Shown: positions 1 through 8,511 of the stretch, one piece after another
Layout: the number at the start of each line of letters is the position of its first letter
How positions within the stretch are numbered: the stretch's first letter is position 1
Origin: Bradyrhizobium sp. AS23.2
GTDB lineage: Bacteria > Pseudomonadota > Alphaproteobacteria > Rhizobiales > Xanthobacteraceae
Direction of reading: 5' to 3'
DNA: 64,000 bases
Assembly (NCBI RefSeq): GCF_001908185.1
Contig: NZ_LGHM01000088.1
Coordinates: 34,662 to 98,661, forward strand
Program-made: the position numbers and the translations under genes
Notes under the pieces: generated by a model
What the model saw: the letters and a program-made list of their open reading frames with translations, nothing else
What the model was told of the DNA's origin: nothing
The model's database searches: none

Positions 1-2
1 AA

Positions 3-158
3 CAGCGCCTGTTGCGCGCGCTCGGCTGCTCCGAGATGCAGGGCTACCTGTTCAGCGCAGCAAGACCGGCCGACAAGGTGCTGGAGCTGTTCGCGCTGCA
101 TCGCAGCCGCCCCGCCCAGCGCGGCGGCAACGAGAGCCGCCGCCGCGAGGCAAGCTAG
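3..158 (+). CDS. EAL-domain protein, C-terminal end (partial)
   Basis: The window opens inside a plus-strand gene; only its last 51 codons are present and they end at a TAG. The visible stretch GCSEMQGYLFS followed by an Ala/Pro segment and VLELFA matches the last strand and helix of EAL domains, which hydrolyse cyclic di-GMP. The Arg/Ser-rich tail after that looks unstructured. The catalytic part lies outside the window, so activity cannot be judged, and the fusion partners (GGDEF, PAS, membrane segments) are unknown. Confidence 0.7.
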   Translation, partial: QRLLRALGCSEMQGYLFSAARPADKVLELFALHRSRPAQRGGNESRRREAS

Positions 159-236
159 GTCTCCGGCCGAGAAGCCGCGACGAGGCGACCTTTTGCAGCG
201 ATGAACCCGAGCTGAGACAGCGTCCCAAAACAAATT

Positions 237-266
237 CGCCCGGGAGCGGTCATCCACTCCCGGGCG
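237..266 (-). terminator. Rho-independent terminator of the ctpA-type gene
   Basis: A perfect 10-bp stem (CGCCCGGGAG with CTCCCGGGCG) closes a 10-base loop just after the minus-strand stop at 288. Read on the minus strand the hairpin is followed by AATTTGTTTTGGG, a T-rich tail. It probably ends the protease transcript. Confidence 0.7.
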
Positions 267-287
267 ATGTCTGGAGGTCGCAAACGT

Positions 288-1625
288 TTAGTTCGGCACC
301 GCAGCCTTCGGCGCGGGCTTGGCGGCCACGGCGTTCGCGGTGACGCCGTGCAGGAAGTCGAAGGCCGCGTGCAGGGCCTTGTCGTCCTTCTCTTCCGGCG
401 GAACGTAGGACTGCGATCCGGTCTGCTCGGTGCCGTCGGCGGCCGAGAGATGGCCGCGCATCTGGGACTCCGCCATTGTGTCGATCCGGCCCTTCAGCTC
501 CGCCGGCACGTCCTGCAGGATCTCGATGTCAGGCGCGATGCCCTGAGCCTGGATCGAGCGGCCCGACGGCGTGTAGTAGCGCGCCGTTGTCAGCGCCAGC
601 GCGCCATTGCCGGCGCCGAGCGGAATGATGGTCTGCACCGAGCCCTTGCCGAACGAGCGCGTGCCGATCAGCGTTGCGCGCTTGTGGTCGTGCAGCGCGC
701 CGGACACGATCTCCGAAGCCGAGGCCGAGCCGCCGTTGATCAGCACGACCAGCGGCTTGCCCTTGGTGAGGTCGCCGCCATGCGCGGTGAAGCGCTGGGT
801 CTCTTCCGGATTGCGGCCGCGCGTCGAGACGACCTCGCCACGCGGCAGGAACGCGCTCGACACCGACACGGCCTGATCCAGCAATCCGCCCGGATTGTTG
901 CGCAGGTCCATCACGTAGCCCACGAGCTTCTCCGGCGGGACCTCCTTGGAGATCGACGCGATCGCCTTCTTCAGGCCATCAGTGGTCTGCTCGTTGAACG
1001 AGGTGACGCGGATATAGCCGACGTCGCCGTTCTCGACGTGGAAGCGCACCGGACGCACATGGATGATCTCGCGCGTGATCGCGACGTCGAGCGGAGCGTC
1101 CGCGCCCTTGCGCACGATGGTCAGCCTGGTCTTCGTGTCGACCGGGCCCTTCATCTTGTTGACGGCCTGTTCGAGCGTCATGCCCTGCACGGCCTCGCCG
1201 TCGATCTTGCTGATGAGGTCGCCGGACATGATGCCGGCCTTCGAGGCCGGCGTGTCGTCGATCGGCGAGACGACCTTGACGAGGCCCTCCTCCATCGTGA
1301 CCTCAATACCGAGCCCGCCGAACTCGCCGGAGGTGGTCTCCTGCATCTCGGTCCAGGCCTTGGCGTTCATGTAGCGCGAATGCGGATCGAGCGAGGTCAC
1401 CATGCCCGTGATCGCGCCTTCGATCAGCTTGGCATTATCAGGCTTCTCGACATAGCTCGCCTTCACCCGCTCGAACACTTCGCCGAACAGGTTGAGCTGC
1501 GAATAGGCATCATCCGCGCTCGCCGCCGCCCGTGCCGCCCATACTCCGCCGTGCGGGCTGGCTACCAGAAGGGTCAGACACGCTCCGGTGAGCGCGCCCA
1601 GTGGGAACAGCAGGGTTTTCCGCAT
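288..1625 (-). CDS. ctpA: S41-family C-terminal processing peptidase (CtpA type)
   Basis: A 445-residue periplasmic serine protease that trims C-terminal tails of envelope proteins. Residues 1-30 form a signal peptide or anchor (MRKTLLFPLG, then a hydrophobic run). A PDZ domain spans about 100-180 (GGLGIEV to VRKG), and the S41 catalytic core follows. The Ser-Lys dyad is visible as S302 in GGSASASEIV and K327 in FGKGSVQ, 25 residues apart as expected for the family. The start at 1625 was chosen because the signal sequence begins there; a 14-codon upstream extension reads as non-signal. The tail is Ala/Pro/Lys rich. It is a single gene with its own terminator; there is no envC next to it, so it may be one of several paralogues. 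Confidence 0.9.
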   Translation of the reverse strand: MRKTLLFPLGALTGACLTLLVASPHGGVWAARAAASADDAYSQLNLFGEVFERVKASYVEKPDNAKLIEGAITGMVTSLDPHSRYMNAKAWTEMQETTSGEFGGLGIEVTMEEGLVKVVSPIDDTPASKAGIMSGDLISKIDGEAVQGMTLEQAVNKMKGPVDTKTRLTIVRKGADAPLDVAITREIIHVRPVRFHVENGDVGYIRVTSFNEQTTDGLKKAIASISKEVPPEKLVGYVMDLRNNPGGLLDQAVSVSSAFLPRGEVVSTRGRNPEETQRFTAHGGDLTKGKPLVVLINGGSASASEIVSGALHDHKRATLIGTRSFGKGSVQTIIPLGAGNGALALTTARYYTPSGRSIQAQGIAPDIEILQDVPAELKGRIDTMAESQMRGHLSAADGTEQTGSQSYVPPEEKDDKALHAAFDFLHGVTANAVAAKPAPKAAVPN

Positions 1626-1917
1626 GGATAGGCTGGCCTTTTTGCTTGGGGCTCGGGCGCCATGCACATGGCGATCCAGCTCGTTTCACACAATACCATT
1701 CTGGTTTCTTCAAGGCCGGAATGCCACGCCGACGGGTACACCGTAAAAATCTCTTCGTCCGGACCTAAACTTTTGGCAACGTTCCGAGACCGGTTCACGC
1801 GGACAGCGGGAATCGGGCGCCGGCGACGCCTCGCAGCTATGCGATTTTAGGATGGTTTTGGAGGCCCGAACGCGATAGGCGATGACAATAAGACTTCAAA
1901 TTCTCGGGAGGACAACA

Positions 1918-3051
1918 ATGAACGACGCGCCCCGCATCCGGCCGGAAAGGAACGTCGAACTCGGCGCCAGCAACGAGCCGTTCCAGAACCTGCACGAATT
2001 CATCCGGAAGGCGCGCGCCAACCTCAACCAGAATGCCTGGGACTATATCGTCGGCGCCGCCGAGACCGAGACCACGATGCGGCGTAACCGCATGGCGCTG
2101 GATGAGATCGCCTTTCGCCCGCGCGTGCTGCGCGACGTCCGCAAGGTCGATGGCTCCGTCGAGCGGTTCGGCCGCAAGATGCGCCTGCCGGTGGTGCTGG
2201 CTCCGGTCGGCGCGCTCGAAATCTTCGATCCCGATGGCGCCGCGAGCGTTGCGCGCGCGGCCGGTACCTTCGGTGCGGCGCACATGCTGAGCTCGGTGTC
2301 CGAGCCTGGCCTGGAAAAGACCGCCGCGGCCGCCCCCGATGCGCTGCGGCTCTACCAGCTCTATGTGCGCGGCGACGACGCCTTCGTCGCCGACGTCGTC
2401 AGCCGGACCGAGAAGAACGCCTACGCCGCGTTCTGCCTGACGGTCGACACCGCCCATTACAGCCGTCGCGAGCGTGACATCGCCAAGCGCTACGTTCGCG
2501 AGAGCCGTTTGCGCGCCACCGGCGGCGATTACCAGAAGGGCCTGGAGTGGCGGACCGTCAAGATGATCAAGGACAAGTTCAAGATCCCGCTGATCCTCAA
2601 GGGCATCGCCACCGCCGAGGACGCGCTGATCGCGATCGATCATGGCGTCGAATGGATCTATGTCTCCAACCATGGCGGCCGCCAGCTTGATCACGGCCGC
2701 GGCGCCATGCACGTGCTCCCTGAGATCGTCGATGCCGTGAAGGGCCGCGCAAAGATCATGGTCGATGGCGGCTTCGGCCGCGGCACCGACATCGTCAAGG
2801 CCATCGCGGCGGGCGCCGACCTCGTCGGCATCGGCCGGCTGCAATGCTGGGCTCTGGCGGCGGCCGGCGAAGCCGGCGTCACGCGGATGCTGGAGCTCCT
2901 GGAGGACGAGGTGCTGCGCTGCCTCGGCCTGCTGGGCGCCACCTCGTTCGCCGAGGTCAGCAAGTCCTGCCTGCATCCGGCGACCGCCACCAACGCGCCG
3001 GGCGTGTTCAGCGCATTCCCGCTGTTCGACCACGAACCTTACCGGTACTGA
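1918..3051 (+). CDS. FMN-dependent alpha-hydroxy-acid oxidase/dehydrogenase
   Basis: A 377-aa TIM-barrel flavoenzyme of the lactate/glycolate/mandelate oxidase family, which oxidises an L-2-hydroxy acid to the 2-keto acid. The family signature SNHGGRQLD (about 250-258) contains the catalytic His252, and Lys228 in LILKG contacts FMN. IMVDGGFGRGTD and GADLVGIGR are the phosphate-binding strands. The start is fixed by GGGAGGACAACA directly before ATG at 1918. There is no signal peptide, so it is cytoplasmic or membrane-associated. The HAD gene starts 15 bp downstream and is probably co-transcribed. The substrate cannot be read from the sequence; lactate is only one option. Confidence 0.88.
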   Translation: MNDAPRIRPERNVELGASNEPFQNLHEFIRKARANLNQNAWDYIVGAAETETTMRRNRMALDEIAFRPRVLRDVRKVDGSVERFGRKMRLPVVLAPVGALEIFDPDGAASVARAAGTFGAAHMLSSVSEPGLEKTAAAAPDALRLYQLYVRGDDAFVADVVSRTEKNAYAAFCLTVDTAHYSRRERDIAKRYVRESRLRATGGDYQKGLEWRTVKMIKDKFKIPLILKGIATAEDALIAIDHGVEWIYVSNHGGRQLDHGRGAMHVLPEIVDAVKGRAKIMVDGGFGRGTDIVKAIAAGADLVGIGRLQCWALAAAGEAGVTRMLELLEDEVLRCLGLLGATSFAEVSKSCLHPATATNAPGVFSAFPLFDHEPYRY

Positions 3052-3066
3052 AGTGAAAAGGACGCA

Positions 3067-3693
3067 ATGACATCGCTCTCTCCCGGCAGCGCGGATGCGC
3101 TTTTGTTCGATCTCGGGCGCGTCGTGCTCGACATCGATTTCTCCAAGGCGATCGCCTGCTGGGCGGGACATGCCGGGTGCGAGCCCGAAGCCATCGTCGC
3201 GCGCTATGTGCGCGACAGCGAGGCCTACCGGCTGCACGAAGTCGGCAAGATCAGCGACGAGGACTATTTCGCCTCACTACGTGCCTCGCTCGGGATCGGC
3301 ATCTCGGACGCGCAATTCCTGGAGGGCTGGAACGCGATCTTCGCGGGCGAGATGCCTGACATCGCGGACCTGTTGCCTCGTGCGGCAAGGCAGATGCCGG
3401 TCTACGCCTTCTCCAACACCAACCGGCCGCATGTTGACTATTTCTCGAAGGAGTATGCCGGCCTGCTCGGCCATTTCCGCGAGCTGTACCTGTCGTCCAG
3501 CATCGGGCTGCGCAAACCGGATGCGGAGGCCTTCGACCATGTCGTGGCGGCGATGGGCGTCCCGGCAAACCGAATCGTGTTCTTCGATGACCTTGCTGAG
3601 AATATCGAAGGCGCGCGCGCACGCGGATTGACCGCGGTGCACGTGACATCACCGTCGGACGTCGGGAACGCGTTGAAGGCGCTCGGAATTTAA
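3067..3693 (+). CDS. HAD-superfamily phosphatase, YihX-like
   Basis: A 208-aa haloacid-dehalogenase hydrolase. Motif I is FDLGRVVLDID (residues ~13-23), motif II FSNTNRPH, motif III LRKPDAEAF, and motif IV VFFDDLAENIEGA. The order and wording resemble Escherichia coli YihX, an alpha-glucose-1-phosphatase. The cap is small and helical between motifs I and II. It sits 15 bp after the hydroxy-acid oxidase, suggesting the two are made together. The physiological sugar phosphate is not known here. Confidence 0.82.
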   Translation: MTSLSPGSADALLFDLGRVVLDIDFSKAIACWAGHAGCEPEAIVARYVRDSEAYRLHEVGKISDEDYFASLRASLGIGISDAQFLEGWNAIFAGEMPDIADLLPRAARQMPVYAFSNTNRPHVDYFSKEYAGLLGHFRELYLSSSIGLRKPDAEAFDHVVAAMGVPANRIVFFDDLAENIEGARARGLTAVHVTSPSDVGNALKALGI

Positions 3694-3870
3694 AAACCAG
3701 TGCCGGACCGTCCGCCAACTCGGTCCCGCCTGATGGAACTGATTTTGCGCGGAATCTGCGCGGAATGAGGAACTAAATCACTTTGCGCAATTTTGTACGA
3801 AGTTCCGGGAACGAATGCCCGCTTCCGGACTCGTGAGTCCCGTTGGGGATTCTACATCGGATTTATCGTC

Positions 3871-4065
3871 GTGTTGGGCAAAACCTACCTCACCAAGCAG
3901 GCCTCGCTTCTGCTGAAATTCGCCAGAACCACGTCGGACCCTAACCTCTCCGCAAAGCTGATCAGCAAGGCTGCCGACCTGAAATCGCAGGCCGATCCTC
4001 TACCCGACAAGGACCAGGGCCCCGTAGCGCCGGACGTCAGTCCGGACAAGCAGCCGGGGACCTGA
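3871..4065 (+). CDS. Small conserved-looking hypothetical protein
   Basis: Product of about 64 aa beginning at GTG 3871 or TTG 3874: GKTYLTKQASLLLKFAR, then a Lys/Leu helix (KLISKAADLKSQ) and an acidic Pro-rich tail. The amphipathic helical start followed by a disordered acidic end is typical of small rhizobial proteins with no known function. The frame stays open upstream to 3793 (TTG), but that extension looks like non-coding sequence. No domain is recognised. Confidence 0.5.
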   Translation: MLGKTYLTKQASLLLKFARTTSDPNLSAKLISKAADLKSQADPLPDKDQGPVAPDVSPDKQPGT

Positions 4066-4068
4066 GCG

Positions 4069-4161
4069 ATGCTGGCCATGGCTCTCGTCTTTCTCGTCCT
4101 CGCCATGGCCATCCTCGTGCCGGTCCGCCTTGCCTTTCGGATCATGCCGCGGCGGACCTGA
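4069..4161 (+). CDS. Possible 30-aa single-pass membrane peptide
   Basis: ATG at 4069, four bases after the previous stop, encodes 30 residues: a hydrophobic helix (MLAMALVFLVLAMAILVPV) followed by a basic end (RLAFRIMPRRT). The size, spacing and positive-inside end fit a small membrane protein. No family was recognised, and it could equally be chance. Confidence 0.3.
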   Translation: MLAMALVFLVLAMAILVPVRLAFRIMPRRT

Positions 4162-4307
4162 GTCTCTCTTGCTTATTGCCAGCCTATTGCCAGGCGAATG
4201 ATGCAAGATGAATCATCCTGCCGCGACGCTCTTTTGCCTCCGCGCCCGCACTCGGCTAGAACTTTCGCCGCCGATTTACCCGAACGTGCCCAGCAGGAGT
4301 TTTGCCC

Positions 4308-5519
4308 GTGGCCTTGATGCCGGTTTCTGACGCGCTTGCAGCGGTGCTGGCCGGCGTGGAGCCGCTGCCTGAAGACATGGTCGCGCTCGACGAAGCCTTC
4401 CATCGCGTGCTTGCGCGCGACGTCGCGGCGCGGCGCACGCAGCCGCCGCAGGCGATGTCAGCGATGGACGGCTACGCCGTGCGCGCGGCCGATGCGGCGA
4501 AGATCGATGCCGTGCTCACCGTGACCGGCGAGATCGCAGCGGGCCGGCCGTTTGCGGGGTCGGTCGGCGCCGGCGAGGCCGTGCGGATCTTCACCGGCGG
4601 CGTCATTCCCGAAGGCGCGGACGCGGTCGTGATCCAGGAAGACACGGCTTCTGACGGCAAGCGCATCACGATCAAGGAAGCCGCCGTAACGGGGCGACAC
4701 ATCCGTCCCGCCGGCGTCGACTTCTCAGAGGGCGACGTGCTGCTGCGCAAGGGAGCCCGGCTCACCGAGCGGGACCTGGCGCTCGCCGCCGGGATGAACC
4801 ACCCGCACCTCCCCGTCCGCCGCCGTCCGAAAGTCGCGATCCTCGCCACCGGAGATGAACTGGTGATGCCGGGCACCACGCCCGGTCACGGCCAGATCGT
4901 CTATTCCAATGGCTACGCCCTGCACGCGCTCGCCCGCAGCGAGGGAGCCGATACCGTCGACCTCGGTGTTGCCGCCGATACGCTGGAAGCCACCAGCGCC
5001 GGCATCCGCCGCGCACGTGAGAGTGGCGCCGACATCCTGATCACGACCGGCGGCGCGTCGGTCGGCGACCACGATCTGGTCCAGCAGGCGCTCAAGGCTG
5101 AAGGCATCTCGATGGCGTTCTGGAAGATCGCGATGCGGCCAGGCAAGCCGATGATGAACGGACGGCTGGGCGCGATGCGCGTGATCGGCCTGCCCGGCAA
5201 TCCCGTGTCATCCTATGTGTGCGGTTTCCTGTTCATGGTGCCGCTGATTCGCGCGTTGTCGGGCCGACAGGTGATTCACCATCGCCGCGAGCGCGCCGTG
5301 CTCGGCCGCGACGTCGGCGCAAACGATGTGCGCGAGGATTATCTTCGCGCGCGCCTGGAGGAGCGCGACGACGGCACGCTCGTCGCCCTTCCCGTCAACC
5401 ATCAGGATTCCTCGCTGCTTGCGAATCTCGCTGCGGCACAGGCACTTCTTGTGCGCGCACCATTCGCGCCCAAGGCCGAAGCCGGCACTGCTTGCGAGGT
5501 GCTGCGACTGCCCGTCTGA
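4308..5519 (+). CDS. moeA: Molybdopterin molybdotransferase MoeA
   Basis: About 403 aa. MoeA inserts molybdate into adenylylated molybdopterin to finish the molybdenum cofactor. Visible signatures are AMSAMDGYAVRA (~46-57) in domain 1, the central GD-rich segment ILATGDELV (~183-191), the MoCF-biosynthesis motif TTGGASVGDHD (~245-255) and KPMMNG / GLPGNPVSSYV (~285-305). GTG at 4308 is preferred over TTG 4302 because AGGAG at about 4293 is well spaced and family members start MALMPVSDAL. The gene is close to full length, and lexA follows after a 176-bp gap. Confidence 0.93.
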   Translation: MALMPVSDALAAVLAGVEPLPEDMVALDEAFHRVLARDVAARRTQPPQAMSAMDGYAVRAADAAKIDAVLTVTGEIAAGRPFAGSVGAGEAVRIFTGGVIPEGADAVVIQEDTASDGKRITIKEAAVTGRHIRPAGVDFSEGDVLLRKGARLTERDLALAAGMNHPHLPVRRRPKVAILATGDELVMPGTTPGHGQIVYSNGYALHALARSEGADTVDLGVAADTLEATSAGIRRARESGADILITTGGASVGDHDLVQQALKAEGISMAFWKIAMRPGKPMMNGRLGAMRVIGLPGNPVSSYVCGFLFMVPLIRALSGRQVIHHRRERAVLGRDVGANDVREDYLRARLEERDDGTLVALPVNHQDSSLLANLAAAQALLVRAPFAPKAEAGTACEVLRLPV

Positions 5520-5580
5520 ACGCATCGAGCACACGCGTTCCGCGAAGTTTGTCGCGTTCACCATAAATTAAGCAGTTGCG

Positions 5581-5595
5581 GAACACATATCGAAC
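5581..5595 (+). promoter_or_regulatory. SOS box (LexA operator) upstream of lexA
   Basis: GAAC-ACATATC-GAAC is an exact match to the alphaproteobacterial LexA operator GAAC-N7-GAAC, 100 bp before the lexA start. A weaker inverted-sense half match, GTTC-ATGATTT-GTTT, lies at 5607-5621. The position implies autorepression of lexA. Confidence 0.85.
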
Positions 5596-5695
5596 ATATA
5601 GTGTCCGTTCATGATTTGTTTCGAGCATGTAGCGGCTCAACGCTGAATTCAGCGTCTCGGAATCGAACGACATCAACCGGGGGATTTTGGTCGAG

Positions 5696-6397
5696 ATGTT
5701 AACGCGCAAACAATACGAGCTTCTGCGGTTCATCAGCGAGCGTCTGAAGGAAAGCGGCGTGCCGCCCTCCTTCGACGAGATGAAGGACGCGCTCGACCTG
5801 CGCTCGAAGTCCGGCATCCATCGCCTGATCACCGCGCTCGAGGAGCGTGGCTTCATTCGCCGCCTGCCGAACCGCGCCCGCGCCATCGAAGTCATCAAGC
5901 TGCCTGAGCTGCAGGCGGCCGCCGGCAGCCGGCGTGGCTTCACGCCGAGCGTCATCGAAGGCAATCTTGGCAAGGTGCGGACAACCTCCAGCCCGCCCGC
6001 GGAAGAGGGCGAGCGCCCCGTTGCGGTGCCGGTGATGGGCCGTATCGCGGCCGGTACGCCGATCGAGGCGTTGCAGACCCGCAGCCACACTATCAGCGTA
6101 CCGCCGGACATGCTCGGCTCGGGCGAGCACTACGCGCTTGAAGTGCGCGGCGATTCGATGGTCGAGGCCGGCATCCTCGACGGCGACATGGCGCTGATCC
6201 AGCGCAACGAGAGCGCCGATACCGGCGACATCGTGGTGGCGCTGATCGACGACGAGGAAGCCACCCTCAAGCGCTTCCGCCGCCGCGGCGCCTCGATCGC
6301 GCTCGAGCCGGCCAATGCGGCCTATGAAGTGCGCATCCTGCCGCCGAACCGGGTGAAGATCCAGGGCAAGCTGATCGGCCTGTACCGGAAGTACTGA
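5696..6397 (+). CDS. lexA: LexA repressor
   Basis: A 233-aa SOS repressor. The N-terminal winged helix-turn-helix (GVPPSFDEMKDALDLRSKSG, ~21-40) is joined by a linker to an S24 peptidase domain. The self-cleavage bond is A119-G120 in GRIAAGTP, the nucleophile is S154 in EVRGDSMVEAG, and the general base is K192 in ATLKRF. ATG at 5696 was chosen over an upstream TTG because MLTRKQYELL is the usual start. The linker (residues ~70-110) is long, as in other Rhizobiales. In this chromosome type comEC normally follows, and its remnant begins about 1 kb away. Confidence 0.96.
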   Translation: MLTRKQYELLRFISERLKESGVPPSFDEMKDALDLRSKSGIHRLITALEERGFIRRLPNRARAIEVIKLPELQAAAGSRRGFTPSVIEGNLGKVRTTSSPPAEEGERPVAVPVMGRIAAGTPIEALQTRSHTISVPPDMLGSGEHYALEVRGDSMVEAGILDGDMALIQRNESADTGDIVVALIDDEEATLKRFRRRGASIALEPANAAYEVRILPPNRVKIQGKLIGLYRKY

Positions 6398-6574
6398 GCG
6401 CCCGCTCTCGAGCGATCGACGATGGCCATCAACGATTGGAGCGGATGATTGTCCGCTCCGGCTGGATAGTCTTTCTGGTTTCGCACAGATTATCCGGCCC
6501 CCCTCCAGCGCTACATCCTCGGCACGTCGCGCGAAGCAGCCCTGCTTCGCGGCCTTGACATCGAGGAGCCCATC

Positions 6575-6766
6575 ATGCGCAAGACCGTTCTGAGTATGCT
6601 CGCAACCGTCTTGATCGCTGCTTCGGCGTCGCAGGCGCTCGCCGCACAATCGCGACATCACATCCGAAGGGAGACGGCCGCCAGGGAGCAATCCCGCAAC
6701 GCCGTCGAACAGCCCTCGCAGCCGAGCTGGCCATATTCCGGCTCCTCGGCGCCTGCAGGCCGCTGA
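6575..6766 (+). CDS. Small secreted hypothetical protein
   Basis: A 63-aa product with an N-terminal signal peptide (MRKTVLSMLATVLIAASASQ, cleavage likely after ALA at ~24) and a short, basic, Gln/Pro/Ser-rich mature part. GAGGAG lies just before the ATG. No domain is recognised; the mature chain is only about 40 residues and probably unstructured. Confidence 0.6.
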   Translation: MRKTVLSMLATVLIAASASQALAAQSRHHIRRETAAREQSRNAVEQPSQPSWPYSGSSAPAGR

Positions 6767-6957
6767 CACGCGTGCCCGCATAATGCACTGGAGCCGGCTT
6801 TGTTCCCATTGAAGCCGGGAAAGATAATTTGATCGCAGCCCGCAAAAGCGAGCCGCAGATTTGCCCACAAGCGGCATATGCTTCGAGTCTTCCACTCTGA
6901 TAGAGGCCTGCGCCTCGAAAGAGGCCCGGGTTGCTATCTTTGCATGAGGAGCACCCG

Positions 6958-7392
6958 ATGTGTGACTACAGCCTGCATGCCGTCGCGACGCGCCCCGCAG
7001 AAGTCGGCGAGACGATTGTCACGACAACCTTCCGCGGCACCTCGACGCGCGGCTTCGCCTCCGAGGCCGATCTCTCCGTCGCGGTTTGCCTGCTGCCGGG
7101 AACGGAACTCGCTTTCGCCGACAACGTCCGCTACGACAATCGCTGGATCTGGACGCGCACCGTCAACTCACGCGTCGGCAAGTTCGGCAAGGTCGATCCG
7201 CACATTCCCGATCGCCATCATGACGCGATCGAATTCCCCGACGGCAAATACGTGCTGGTGACGCAGCTCGTCGAAGGCCAGCGCGCAACTGTGCTGCAAT
7301 TGCCCGTGACCCAGCCGCTCGGTGAGCGCGAGCAGAAGCCGCAGATCATCGCCGACAGGCAGCCGACCGTGCCGCGCCTGCCAATCGATTGA
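6958..7392 (+). CDS. Hypothetical protein, 144 aa
   Basis: Begins MCDYSLHAVATRPAEVGE at an ATG preceded by GAGGAGCACCCG. The composition is globular and cytoplasmic, mixed alpha/beta, with no membrane segment and no signal. The sequence contains DPHIPDRHHDAIEFPDGKYV and VEGQRATVLQLP near the C terminus. Similar proteins are common in Bradyrhizobium and are annotated only as hypothetical. It ends 11 bp from the convergent comEC stop. Confidence 0.6.
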   Translation: MCDYSLHAVATRPAEVGETIVTTTFRGTSTRGFASEADLSVAVCLLPGTELAFADNVRYDNRWIWTRTVNSRVGKFGKVDPHIPDRHHDAIEFPDGKYVLVTQLVEGQRATVLQLPVTQPLGEREQKPQIIADRQPTVPRLPID

Positions 7393-7402
7393 CCGGTCGG
7401 CC

Positions 7403-8479
7403 TCAGTCCTCTGCCTGAAGGTCGGCCTCCGACGGCGTTGCGTCCCCGGAGCGCGGAGCCGCCGACCGTGGCATGAGGGAAAGTTCAGAATCTCCATCGC
7501 CGGCAGCCGCCGGCGACCAGGGTCGGTTGGTGCCCCTCGCCTTCACAGCCTGTACTGCAAATCCGTCGCCGCGCTGCGTCAGCGCCAGCGTGCCTTGCCT
7601 AGCAAGGCGCTGCCGGTCGACCATCATCGCCGCGCAGTCCGGCGACGCCGGCCTTGCCGTCACCACCAGCGCGGCGCGGCTGCAATCATCCGCAAGCGCA
7701 TCGATGCGCAGGGTCAGCGCGACCAGGCGCCCATCGGCAAGCGGCGTCACGCAGCCGGACTCGTCGCACGATACGCCGTTGACCAGCGCGGCGCTGCCGG
7801 CATCGCGCGGATCTGCATCGGCCGCGAGCCACTCCTTGAGCAGAAAGCCGTCCTTGCTCGCCCGGATCATGTGCAGGTGCCCATCCCTGCCCCGCACCGC
7901 GACGCTCTGGCCGTCACCGGCAATGAGGATATCCGGCTGCCGTACCGATAGTCCCCAGAGGACCGCGGCCAGCACCAACAGGGCACCGGACCAGCGCAAG
8001 GGCGTGCGCAAGAGGCCCATCAGGATGATCCCGAGGCTGGCCGCGATCAGCGGCCCGATGCCGAAGGCCGGAATGCGGCCGACCGCCCCCGGCAGCGCCG
8101 CCACCCAGCGCGAGACCGCAACCATCCAGTCGATGCCAATCCCCATCGCCCACCAGCACACGCCATCGAGCCCGAACGGCGCCAGGAGCAATCCGAACAG
8201 CCCGGCCGGCATCACCAGCGCCGAGACCACGGGCATCGCGCCGAGGTTGGCGAGCACGCCGAATGGTGTCACCCGGTGGAAATGGAAGGCGGCATAGGGT
8301 GTGGTCGCAAGCCCCGCGATCAGCGAGGCCAGGAACAACATCGAGATCTCGCGGCCGCCCCATAGCGCGATCCGCGCGGTCGCCGAATGATCGGGCGATG
8401 CGAACAGGTTCGGCATGCCGATCTGCACCAGCGCCACCAGCCCGAGGGTCGCCGCGAACGACATCTGGAAGCTGGGATG
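7403..8479 (-). pseudogene. comEC: comEC, 3' portion separated by element insertion
   Basis: The C-terminal ~353 residues of the DNA-uptake channel ComEC. The frame opens at MSFAATLGLVAL, which in intact ComEC directly follows HPSFQ. Multiple transmembrane helices (NLFASP onward to ~200) precede a soluble tail without an intact metallo-beta-lactamase motif, as seen in rhizobial ComEC. Joining this piece to 17494-18731 at the shared 17-bp repeat restores one uninterrupted 765-codon frame. In its present state the 5' and 3' halves are 9 kb apart, so the channel should be non-functional. Confidence 0.92.
8463..8479. other. attL core (17-bp direct repeat copy 1)
   Basis: atctggaagctgggatg is present here and again at 17494-17510 in the same orientation. 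It lies within the comEC codons for HPSFQM. Flanking bases differ beyond these 17, so the repeat marks the crossover core of the integrated element. Confidence 0.9.
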
Positions 8480-8511
8480 TCTTCTCCCAGATTGCTCGCA
8501 ACATCAACGAC

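Noticed and set aside
267..1631. Plus-strand frame opposite the CtpA protease
   Set aside because: The minus-strand gene has the signal peptide, PDZ and Ser-Lys dyad; the plus frame is an antisense artefact.
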